Shown: positions 22,010 to 30,992 of the stretch, piece after piece
Layout: each line of letters begins with the position of its first letter
Numbering within the stretch: position 1 is the stretch's first letter
Assembly (NCBI GenBank): GCA_030867875.1
Contig: JAOWCC010001589.1
Span: 76,903,537-76,967,536, forward strand
DNA: 64,000 bases
DNA from: Actinernus sp. WN-2022
Taxonomy: Eukaryota; Cnidaria; Anthozoa; Actiniaria; Actinernidae
Direction: 5' to 3'
Program-made: the position numbers and the translations under genes
The notes under the pieces: generated by a model
The model's input: the letters and a program-made list of their open reading frames with translations, nothing else
Databases searched by the model: none
What the model was told of the DNA's origin: nothing

Positions 22010-23575
22010 ACCCAATGGTCCAATGCCACAAAGGTTTGGTCCAATGCCATGAAGGTTTGATCCAATGCCATGAAGGTTTGGTCCAATGGCACAAAGGTTT
22101 GGTCCAATGCCACGAAGGTTTGGTCCAATGCCACAAAGGTTTGGTCCAATGCCACAAAGGTTTGGTCCAATGCCACAAAGGTTTGGTCCAATGCCACAAA
22201 GGTTTGGTCCAATGCCACGAAGGTTTGGTCCAATGCCACGAAGGTTTGGTCCAATGCCACGAAGGTTCGGTCCAATGCCACGAAGGTTCGGTCCAATGCC
22301 ACGAAGGTTCGGTCCAATGCCACGAAGGTTTGATCCAATGCCACGAAGGTTTGATCCAATGCCACGAAGGTTTGGTCCAATGCCATGAAGGTTTGGTCCA
22401 ATGCCATGAAGGTTTGGTCCAATGCCAATGAACGGGTTTGGTCCAATGCCAATGAACGGGTTCGGTCCAATGCCATGAAGGTTTGGTCCAATGCCATGAA
22501 GGTTTGGTCCAATGCCACAAAGGTTTGGTCCAATGCCACAAAGGTTTGGTCCAATGCCACGAAGGTTTGGTCCAATGCCACGAAGGTTTGGTCCAATGCC
22601 ACGAAGGTTTGGTCCAATGCCACGAAGGTTCGGTCCAATGCCACGAAGGTTCGGTCCAATGCCACGAAGGTTTGATCCAATGCCACAAAGGTTTGATCCA
22701 ATGCCACGAAGGTTTGGTCCAATGCCATGAAGGTTTGGTCCAATGCCATGAAGGTTTGGTCCAATGCCAATGAACGGGTTTGGTCCAATGCCAATGAACG
22801 GGTTCGGTCCAATGCCATGAAGGTTTGGTCCAATGCCATGAAGGTTTGGTCCAATGCCACAAAGGTTTGGTCCAATGCCACAAAGGTTTGGTCCAATGCC
22901 ACGAAGGTTTGGTCCAATGCCACGAAGGTTTGGTCCAATGCCACGAAGGTTTGGTCCAATGCCACGAAGGTTCGGTCCAATGCCACGAAGGTTCGGTCCA
23001 ATGCCACGAAGGTTTGATCCAATGCCACAAAGGTTTGATCCAATGCCACGAAGGTTTGGTCCAATGCCATGAAGGTTTGGTCCAATGCCATGAAGGTTTG
23101 GTCCAATGCCAATGAACGGGTTTGGTCCAATGCCAATGAACGGGTTCGGTCCAATGCCATGAAGGTTTGGTCCAATGCCATGAAGGTTTGGTCCAATGCC
23201 ATGAAGGTTTGGTCCAATGCAATGAAGGTTTGGTCCAATGCCATGAAGGTTTGGTCCAATGCCATGAAGGTTTGGTCCAATGCCATGAAGGTTTGACCCA
23301 ATGCCATGAAGGTTTGATCCAATGCCATGAAGGTTTGGTCCAATGCCATGAAGGTTTGATCCAATGCCATGAAGGTTTGATCCAATGCCATGAAGGTTTG
23401 GTCCAATGCCATGAAGGTTTGGTCCAATGCCATGAAGGTTTGATCCAATGCCATGAAGGTTTGATCCAATGCCATGAAGGTTTGGTCCAATGCCATGAAG
23501 GTTTGATCCAATGCCATGAAGGTTTGATCCAATGCCATGAAGGTTTGGTCCAATGCCATGAAGGTTTCATCAAAT
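22010..23575 (-). repeat. FB2 reverse array with 342-bp higher-order repeat, copy 1
   Basis: Reverse-complement 21-bp units (GGTTTGGTCCAATGCCATGA plus A). A block of 14 units of 21 bp plus two of 24 bp (the AACGGG variant), 342 bp in all, repeats with the same internal order (block starts 22385, 22727, 23069). This is a higher-order repeat as seen in satellite DNA. Confidence 0.95.
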
Positions 23576-23627
23576 GACAATGATATGGCCAGTCGAATGC
23601 CATTTTTGTCCAGAATCCCCCTCCATA

Positions 23628-25612
23628 GTAATTTCTTTGGAGAATGTAATTTCCATAGTATGTAAATTCGTTTCCAAATTATTTCCATAGTTTGTATATT
23701 AAGGTACAATGAATTTCCAATGTATCTAACGTTGTAAATACTTTGGAAACTTGTACAAGGCTGCACCAACAAAACTGATGTTGGAAATAATATGGAAAAT
23801 GATTGAGTGATAGTATGGAAACAATTTGGAAAACTAAAAAGAAAATTTAAACCAGTTCTTTGGAAATTATCTGGAAATTAGCTTGGATAGTTTGGAAATT
23901 TTTGGAAATAATCTCGAACTTTGGAAATAGTTTGGAAATAGTCTTGAGCTAGTTTGGAAATTGTTTGTAAATGTAGATGGAGATAGTTTCAACTTTAATT
24001 TGGAAATTTCTTGGAAATGCAAAAAGGGAGCCCGAAATACTTTAGAAATGCAAAAAGGGGGCCCGTCTAAAACTTTGGAAGTTATTTGGAAATAGTTTCG
24101 ACTTACTTTGAAAATAAATTGGAAATGCAACAGAATGAAGCTCACAGTACTTTGGAAATGGTTTGGAAATTATCCCGAATAACTTTGGAAATAGTTTGGA
24201 AACAAATTTACATACTATGGAAATTACATACTATGGAAATTACATTCTCCAAAGAAATTACATACTATGGAAATAGTAAAAGTTTTCCAGTGTAATTGGT
24301 TTGGAATATGTTGATGTTGCAAGACTTTTGAAGCATGCGCAGACGTTTGACCGCTGTGTGGCCTTATGGGTAATGCACAAATCCGCTGACCCAATGGTCC
24401 AATGCCACAAAGGTTTGGTCCAATGCCATGAAGGTTTGATCCAATGCCATGAAGGTTTGGTCCAATGGCACAAAGGTTTGGTCCAATGCCACGAAGGTTT
24501 GGTCCAATGCCACAAAGGTTTGGTCCAATGCCACAAAGGTTTGGTCCAATGCCACAAAGGTTTGGTCCAATGCCACAAAGGTTTGGTCCAATGCCACGAA
24601 GGTTTGGTCCAATGCCACGAAGGTTTGGTCCAATGCCACGAAGGTTCGGTCCAATGCCACGAAGGTTCGGTCCAATGCCACGAAGGTTCGGTCCAATGCC
24701 ACGAAGGTTTGATCCAATGCCACGAAGGTTTGATCCAATGCCACGAAGGTTTGGTCCAATGCCATGAAGGTTTGGTCCAATGCCATGAAGGTTTGGTCCA
24801 ATGCCAATGAACGGGTTTGGTCCAATGCCAATGAACGGGTTCGGTCCAATGCCATGAAGGTTTGGTCCAATGCCATGAAGGTTTGGTCCAATGCCACAAA
24901 GGTTTGGTCCAATGCCACAAAGGTTTGGTCCAATGCCACGAAGGTTTGGTCCAATGCCACGAAGGTTTGGTCCAATGCCACGAAGGTTTGGTCCAATGCC
25001 ACGAAGGTTCGGTCCAATGCCACGAAGGTTCGGTCCAATGCCACGAAGGTTTGATCCAATGCCACAAAGGTTTGATCCAATGCCACGAAGGTTTGGTCCA
25101 ATGCCATGAAGGTTTGGTCCAATGCCATGAAGGTTTGGTCCAATGCCAATGAACGGGTTTGGTCCAATGCCAATGAACGGGTTCGGTCCAATGCCATGAA
25201 GGTTTGGTCCAATGCCATGAAGGTTTGGTCCAATGCCATGAAGGTTTGGTCCAATGCAATGAAGGTTTGGTCCAATGCCATGAAGGTTTGGTCCAATGCC
25301 ATGAAGGTTTGGTCCAATGCCATGAAGGTTTGACCCAATGCCATGAAGGTTTGATCCAATGCCATGAAGGTTTGGTCCAATGCCATGAAGGTTTGATCCA
25401 ATGCCATGAAGGTTTGATCCAATGCCATGAAGGTTTGGTCCAATGCCATGAAGGTTTGGTCCAATGCCATGAAGGTTTGATCCAATGCCATGAAGGTTTG
25501 ATCCAATGCCATGAAGGTTTGGTCCAATGCCATGAAGGTTTGATCCAATGCCATGAAGGTTTGATCCAATGCCATGAAGGTTTGGTCCAATGCCATGAAG
25601 GTTTCATCAAAT
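23628..25612 (-). repeat. Second copy of FB2 core and reverse array
   Basis: Matches 21249-23575 at an offset of 2379 bp with the same monomer order, but has one 342-bp higher-order block fewer. That difference is what unequal exchange or slippage between blocks would produce. Confidence 0.95.
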
Positions 25613-25879
25613 GACAATGATATGGCCAGTCGAATGCCATTTTTGTCCAGAATCCCCCTCCATAAATGAACTCTTCCTGTCAGAATTACTTCAATCTCTC
25701 TTTTAAAGTTACACGTTGAGTAGATTTGGGAGGGAGTGGGGCGGGAGGCAGCATTAAGTCACTGACGTTATATTTCCGAAACTTCATTCTAACGTTTCAA
25801 TTTAGAAATTTAGACACTCTACCTTTGTCAACACCTAGCTTAGCCTAGCTACTGATATTTCGTAAAGTCCCCATCGGCT

Positions 25880-26356
25880 CTACTGACGGAACCACGTAAT
25901 GGAACCAACCCCTCCACTAGGCTGATATTGACCAATGGTGATCCTAAAACCTTTACCGCGACCTTTAGCATCAAGAACCTCGTCTTTTATATCTCTGATG
26001 ATAAAGGGCGTGCCACTTTTCACTTCCTGTGTACCTGTTTGACCCCGGGTTTGACCCCAGATATCTCCTCTTTTATCATTACCCCGTGCGTTGTTACAGC
26101 GATTGCATGTTGGTATGATGAGGCATTGAGAGGCAGATGCCTGCGGATTATCAGTGTCATAGACATGAGCGCCAACTTCTGCATTTCCACTGCAACCCAC
26201 AATGGTGCAACCAGTAGGATTCGTACCAGTGAGAGTCCTGTACGCCTGCAGATGGCTGGACGATCCCCTGTCGCCAGTCGTAATGTAGGCATGCCAAATT
26301 CTCCATTGGTATATGAATATTCCTCTTCCCACATGCGCTCCACGTCCCGATGCCAT
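25880..26356 (-). CDS. Cysteine-containing protein of unknown function (158 aa)
   Basis: The minus-strand frame starts MASGRGAHVGRGIF and is intact to a stop at 25880. The central part reads TGCTIVGCSGNAEVGAHVYD, then CLIIPTCNRCNNARG. The C..C, GAHV and PTCNRCNN elements look like a zinc-binding or HNH-like fold in which cysteine pairs flank a GAH histidine. This is a pattern judgement and no family is assigned. A consensus acceptor (ATGTTTCAG|GC) lies just upstream and a donor (GTAAGTC) about 90 bases further, so a 5' untranslated exon is likely. The gene lies between FB2 and the Penelope nest. It may be a host gene or a mobile-element accessory gene. Start chosen at 26356 because the longer frame begins inside the putative intron. 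Confidence 0.55.
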   Translation of the reverse strand: MASGRGAHVGRGIFIYQWRIWHAYITTGDRGSSSHLQAYRTLTGTNPTGCTIVGCSGNAEVGAHVYDTDNPQASASQCLIIPTCNRCNNARGNDKRGDIWGQTRGQTGTQEVKSGTPFIIRDIKDEVLDAKGRGKGFRITIGQYQPSGGVGSITWFRQ

Positions 26357-26372
26357 TTTTTTTAGTCGGTGC

Positions 26373-26463
26373 CTGAAACATAACAAAATTAACTATAAAT
26401 GTATATACTTGTTTGATATTAATAAATTATTAATTATATATATTATTAACAAATTAGACTTAC
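26373..26463 (-). other. Putative short 5' intron of the 25880-26356 gene
   Basis: On the minus strand GTAAGTC at 26463 and TTTCAG ending at 26373 bound a 91-base AT-rich segment. It has the size and composition of a short metazoan intron, but no transcript evidence is available. Confidence 0.35.
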
Positions 26464-26732
26464 TTCACTAAAAGTCAAATTCTTTACAGCGCAATGACGT
26501 CGAAATTATAAAAAAAAAACATTTCCAATATCTACTGCTCAAGTACAGGCATGGGCTTGACCTTGTTGTCGGATCTCAGGCATGTTTATAAGTTTATAAA
26601 TGAGCGACTACGAACAACACTCCACTGGTATACGTCGGATCAAACAATGACGGATCTAAATGGTTCGCAGATTAAGAAATAAGTAGAATGAAGAATAACC
26701 AATACGACGTAGAATTATACGGATTTAATGTA

Positions 26733-26775
26733 GCACAATATTTCGACTAGCCATACTAGTCTTCATCAGGTGCTT
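26733..26775 (-). ncRNA. Candidate minimal hammerhead ribozyme, Penelope copy 1
   Basis: Minus strand: AGCAC, CTGATGA, a stem II GACTAG/CTAGTC with a five-base loop, GAAA, TATT, GTGCT. The AGCAC/GTGCT arms would form stem I. ATAT after GAA would be a self-complementary stem III, as in minimal hammerheads thought to act as dimers. Hammerhead motifs are established in Penelope-like elements. An extra A between CTGATGA and stem II is a departure from the consensus, so activity is unproven. Confidence 0.45.
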
Positions 26776-26920
26776 AGGAGCTTTTACAATGTGACTTGAC
26801 AATATATAATGGTAAAACGGAAATGACGTAAAAAACATAATATGATAACGAAAGATAACTAACGGTGTGACTGATTAGTAAGTCTCATCGCGTTTGTTAA
26901 GGCCATTAGGTTCAAGAGTG

Positions 26921-28304
26921 TTAGCACGCGGTTATGAGATAAGCTTCTCTAGCTTTGCGAATAGCATCACGAGAAGAGAAAATATGTTCTAAAGGAATTA
27001 AAAGGATATTAGATGCAGAGTGGTCAGGGTTAGATAGAAAATGTTCAGATGCAGTGGTGGGTTTGGATTTACTGGAAGGTTTGTCAACTGTCCTACGATG
27101 TTCGTTGAAGCGGTCTTTAAGTCTACGTTTGGTTTCACCAATGTACTGTTTGTTACATTTAGTACATTGAATCATGTAGATGACGTTTTTAGTGTTGCAG
27201 TCCATGTGTGTGGTAATGGTTCTGGTTTCACCCGTAGAAGTAAAAGTATATTGGGTGCAGTTATCAGAAATGTAAGGGCAAGTTAAACAGTTTTGTCCAC
27301 AACGAAAAGAACCTGGATTGTTGTTGGAAGCAGTGTTGGAGTTATCTGAAGGTAGTTTGGATTTGACTAGCAAATCACGTAGATTGGACGAACGTCGGAA
27401 GGCTACAAAAGGGCGTTGGGGGAAAATAGTTTTGCAACGCACGGAGGAATGTAGAAGATCAAAATGTTTCTCAAAGATAGGAAAGATAGATGGAAGTGAC
27501 GGATTATAGGTGACTATAAAGGGAATACGGTGAGAGGAATTAGATTTCTGTTTAGGTTGTAGAGCAAGATTACGAGGGATATCAGCAGCGCGTTTAGTTT
27601 GTTTAGTGAGTAAATCACGGCTGTAACCTCGTTTAAGGAGATAGGAGATGAGTTCAGAGGTACGGTTTTTAAAAGCTTCATTAGTGGAACAAATACGTCT
27701 GAGACGGAGAGCTAAGCTGAAAGGAATGGCTTTTTTAGTATGACTAGGATGACAAGATGAAAAAAGCAGATGCTGATGTTTATCGGTGGGTTTACAATAA
27801 AGGTCAGTTTCAATGACTCCATTATTAAGGGATACATTGACATCAAGAAACGGGACATTACTAGAAGAGTGAAAACTGGTAAATTTGATAGTAGGATGAA
27901 TATTATTAAGATAATCGATGAAAGTTTTGAGGTTATCCGGACCTTCCGTCCAGACCATAAAAATATCATCGATATATCTAAGCCAAGAATAGGGAGTGAA
28001 AGGGGCTTTGTTCAAAGCATTGGCTTCAAAGTAACCAAGAAAGAGATTAGCAAAGGAAGGTGCCATTTTGGTTCCCATAGCAGTACCATGAATTTGTAGG
28101 TAGTTATTATTATTAAAAGTGAAGTTATTCATGGTAAGAATCATACGGATAAGATCACATAAAGTACTAGTAGGGATAGTTTTATCAGAACGAGTGCTAA
28201 GAAAATGATAACATGCATTGATACCGTCATTATGGGGAATGTTGGTATAAAGAGAGGACACATCTAAAGTGACAAGAAGAGCATTGTCCGGAAGGTCACG
28301 GAGG
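26921..28304 (-). pseudogene. Penelope-like RT and GIY-YIG endonuclease, C-terminal half (copy 1)
   Basis: The frame carries reverse-transcriptase motif A (LDVSSLYTNIP), motif B (GTAMGTKMAPSFANLFLG) and motif C (WLRYIDDIFMVW), then a linker. A GIY-YIG endonuclease follows (NVIYMIQCTKC, QYIGETKRRLKDRFNEH), preceded by a cysteine cluster (RCGQNCLTCPYI). This domain order defines endonuclease-bearing Penelope-like elements. The upstream end is cut by FB3 (the first 20 or so codons of the open frame belong to FB3). Near the 3' end a small change ends the frame in LITAC, whereas copy 2 continues ITRANTLEPNG. The catalytic residues are intact but the gene is split into three pieces. Confidence 0.9.
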
Positions 28305-28755
28305 TATGGCGTCATATCCCCGCCAAAATTCAAGTTTGCTTTTCGATGTTCAAGTATGCAATTCAACTTTGTTATTCACGTTGCGACATTAGATGTTCGC
28401 AATTCAACATTGCTGTTTGCTATTACGACAATCAAGTTTCACGATGCGACATTAGATGTTCGCAATTCAACATTGATATTCACTATACGATATGCAACTT
28501 TCACAATTTTCCATCGGTGCAAATTTCCACACTTTGTTTTTCCGTAAGCATCCCAAGTTTCGCCATGCAACATTCAAGTTTCGTCATGCAACATTCAAGT
28601 TTCGCCATGCAACATTCAAGTTTCGCCATGCAACATTCAAGTTTCGCGATTGAACTTCACGCATGAATGGTTCACCTTTCAATGAAGATTCCGCTGTACC
28701 AAGATAGCGCGGGCGCAAAAGAAGGCAACACGTGGGAATCACCGTGTTTCTTGTC

Positions 28756-28831
28756 ATGATGAATAACAACAAAAACGCTAGAACGACCCTTCGTCTAGTG
28801 GCACAACAGCTGCTATCTCTTGCGAATGAAG
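28756..28831 (+). CDS. Mini-exon in FB3 left arm (partial)
   Basis: ATG to consensus donor (GAAG|GTAAGT) encodes about 25 residues: MMNNNKNARTTLRLVAQQLL followed by SLANE. The part after NNNKN would form an amphipathic helix. The family is not recognised. An inverted copy lies at 29655-29730 on the minus strand, also ending in a good donor (GAAG|GTGAGT). No downstream exon is found inside the element, so this is probably the 5' end of the parental transposon gene, or a captured first exon. Confidence 0.45.
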
Positions 28832-29654
28832 GTAAGTATTTTAACTATCAAATAATTCACTCTTAGTCTAAGGGTGTATTCGTTTGGGAAATCCGTTTTC
28901 GGATTTCGAGATCCGAAAACGGATTTCGTGTTCGTTTGACAAATCCGAAAACGGATTTCGACTTTAGCATGATCCAAGAAATCCATCTCTGAGAAGGATT
29001 TCGTGGATTAATCCAAATCCGGATTTCTGTCTTTGTGTTTTTTTGGGAAATCCGAAAACGGATTAGTAAAATAGTACTAATGAACAAACGATATACGATT
29101 ACCTTGCAGACTCGGTGATAAACTTCAAAAGCAGTGCATGGATGTCGTGACATCAAATCGATCTGACACTGACTCTCATGTCATGCAATCGGGATTACCT
29201 CGTATGCTTTCTTAAATCTACTGGAGCCCTGCCTCCGTGGGTTTGATGCTGAGGTAGCTCTAGACAAAGAACAAGAAGAATTGACCCGCGAGACATACGG
29301 AAACAGACAGACGGTAGTTTGGTACAACCTCTTCAAAATACAATGGTATTCGCACTCGGTTCGTCTGTTGGTTACTTTGCATGAGAAGCAAAAGAACAGC
29401 TCCATTGTCATCACACTCATTCAAAATATCTGCATCTATTTCAGTATAAAAAAACTCATCAAAAAGAAGAGCACAGCGAGAGCTCTTCGCCAGTGTGCCA
29501 TTTTGGATAGCGTGACCAATTTAATTTAGACGGATTAGACAGTTGCCGTAGCAACAAATCCCTTTTCGGATTTCGTGTTTTTGTGAGAACTAGATTTCCC
29601 AAACGAATACACCCTTAGACTAAGAGTGAATTATTTGATAGTTAAAATACTCAC

Positions 29655-29730
29655 CTTCATTCGCAAGAGATAGCAGCTGTTGTGCCACTAGACGAAGGGT
29701 CGTTCTAGCGTTTTTGTTGTTATTCATCAT
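29655..29730 (-). CDS. Mini-exon in FB3 right arm (partial)
   Basis: Mirror copy of 28756-28831 with the same predicted peptide (MMNNNKNARTTL...). Its donor reads GTGAGT in place of GTAAGT. The two exons face one another. Conservation of ATG, frame and donor in both arms could be selection, or simply the youth of the palindrome. Confidence 0.45.
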
Positions 29731-30149
29731 GACAAGAAACACGGTGATTCCCACGTGTGGCCTTCTTTTGCGCCCGCGCTATCTTGGTACAGCGGAATCT
29801 TCATTGAAAGGTGAACCATTCATGCGTGAAGTTCAATCGCGAAACTCGAATGTTGCATGGCGAAACTTGAATGTTGCATGACGAAACTTGAATGTTGCAT
29901 CAGTGGCGAAACTTGAATGTTGCATGACGAAACTTGAATGTTGCATGGCGAAACTTGGGATGCTTACGGAAAAACAAAGTGTGGAAATTTGCACCGATGG
30001 AAAATTGTGAAAGTTGCATATCGTATAGTGAATATCAATGTTGAATTGCGAACATCTAATGTCGCAACGTGAATAACAAAGTTGAATTGTATACTTGAAC
30101 ATCGAAAAGCAAACTTGAATTTTGGCGGGGATATGACGCCATACGGAAG

Positions 30150-30992
30150 AGGGAGAGTTTATGAAGGAAATCATTAGTGTCTTTGACATAAGACGGAAGT
30201 TTGCTAACTAAAGGTTGAAGGTAGTAATCAACAAATTCCGAAATACGTTCAGTAGGATGGCTGTTGGAAGAGACAATGGGACGACCAGGATTACCTGGTT
30301 TGTGAATCTTAGGCAGAATATAAAAGCGCCCTGGTTTAGTATCGCGTTGAATAAGATATTTACGTGTTTTATCGTCAATGTAATGGCTATGGAACATTCT
30401 GTCTTTGCATTCGGTTACACGTAGTTGGATATGTGTGGTCTTGTCTTCGTCATGCAGTGGTCGGTAAAATTTGGTATCGTTAAGTTGTCGGTTGCATTCG
30501 TCAATGTACCATTGTAAGTTCATGACAACAGTCCCAGAACCTTTGTCGGCAGGTTTGATGACTATGTCAGGTCGTTGTTTCAGTCCTTGTAAAGCTTGTC
30601 GTTCAGAATTGGAAAGGTTATCAAGAGTTCGTTTAGGTTTGATATTAGATATGTCAAGTTTGACAGCGTCAAGAAAAGTGTTAAGAGATAGTTCTCTGTC
30701 GGTCGGGGGAGTCCAGGTACTTTTGTTGCGAAAACGAAGGTGATCGTAATTAGTCTTGTCTTTGTTAAAGTCATAAAAGTATTCAGTCAGTCGCATACGT
30801 CTAGAAAAATCATATAAGTCAGCTGAAATCTCAGTCCAGTTAATTTGTCGAGGTGTGGGACAGAAAGTGAGTCCACGAGAAAGAATAGAAATTTCGTCAG
30901 TGGTTAAAGGAGTGTCAGAAAGATTAATAACAGAATTAGCATCGGGGACAAAAGAGAAAGGTTTAGTTTTACGGCGTGTGCGTTTCTTATTA
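30150..30992 (-). pseudogene. Penelope-like RT, middle part (copy 1)
   Basis: The minus frame reads KKRTRRKTKPFSFVPD, then LTTDEISILSRGLTFCPTP, then SADLYDFSRRMRLTEYFYDF. Next come IVIKPADKGSGTVVMN and RFYILPKIHKPGNPGRPIVS, ending HKLSLFR at the FB3 insertion. The GLxFCPTP and DFxRRxRLxEYF blocks, the KxDKGS..VV block and the LPKIHK.G.PGRPIVS block are hallmarks of the N-terminal and finger region of Penelope-like reverse transcriptases. The piece joins 26921-28304 in frame once FB3 is removed. Its upstream side is cut by the Helentron-like element. Confidence 0.9.

Larger units (their letters stand above)
19853..25664. mobile_element. Foldback element FB2 (5.8 kb)
   Basis: The ends TATGGAGGGGGATTCTGG and CCAGAATCCCCCTCCATA are inverted, flanked by direct AATGAA (19847-19852 and 25665-25670), a 6-bp duplication. 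Inside are two forward 21-bp arrays, a GGAAAT-rich core, a reverse array, a second core and a second reverse array. Copies of the element ends also occur internally (left end at 20554, right end at 23627). The left 701 bp (19854-20554) are repeated at 20555-21255, and a 2379-bp unit is repeated with a 342-bp shortening. No transposase is visible. Confidence 0.85.
28305..30143. mobile_element. Foldback element FB3, inserted in the Penelope RT
   Basis: The ends TATGGCGTCATATCCCCGCC and GGCGGGGATATGACGCCATA are inverted, flanked by CGGAGG (28299-28304) and CGGAAG (30144-30149), a 6-bp duplication with one change. Removing the element and one flank restores the reading frame (HKLSLFRDLPDNALL). 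Each arm holds a short 21-bp array (TTTCGCCATGCAACATTCAA plus G, about four to five units at 28558-28645 and 29836-29950) and a mini-exon. A second inverted-repeat segment (AGGGTGTATTCGTTTGGGAA at 28875 and its complement near 29617), rich in AAATCCG, fills the centre. Confidence 0.9.

Noticed and set aside
21879..25640. Very long open frames (up to 595 codons) with FMALDQT or HWTKPSW repeats
   Set aside because: They translate 21-bp satellite arrays whose period is a multiple of three, and several frames on both strands are open at once. There is no domain and no independent start context.
26955..28099. Plus-strand frames antisense to the Penelope copy 1
   Set aside because: Shadows of the RT/GIY-YIG frame; the motifs lie clearly on the minus strand.
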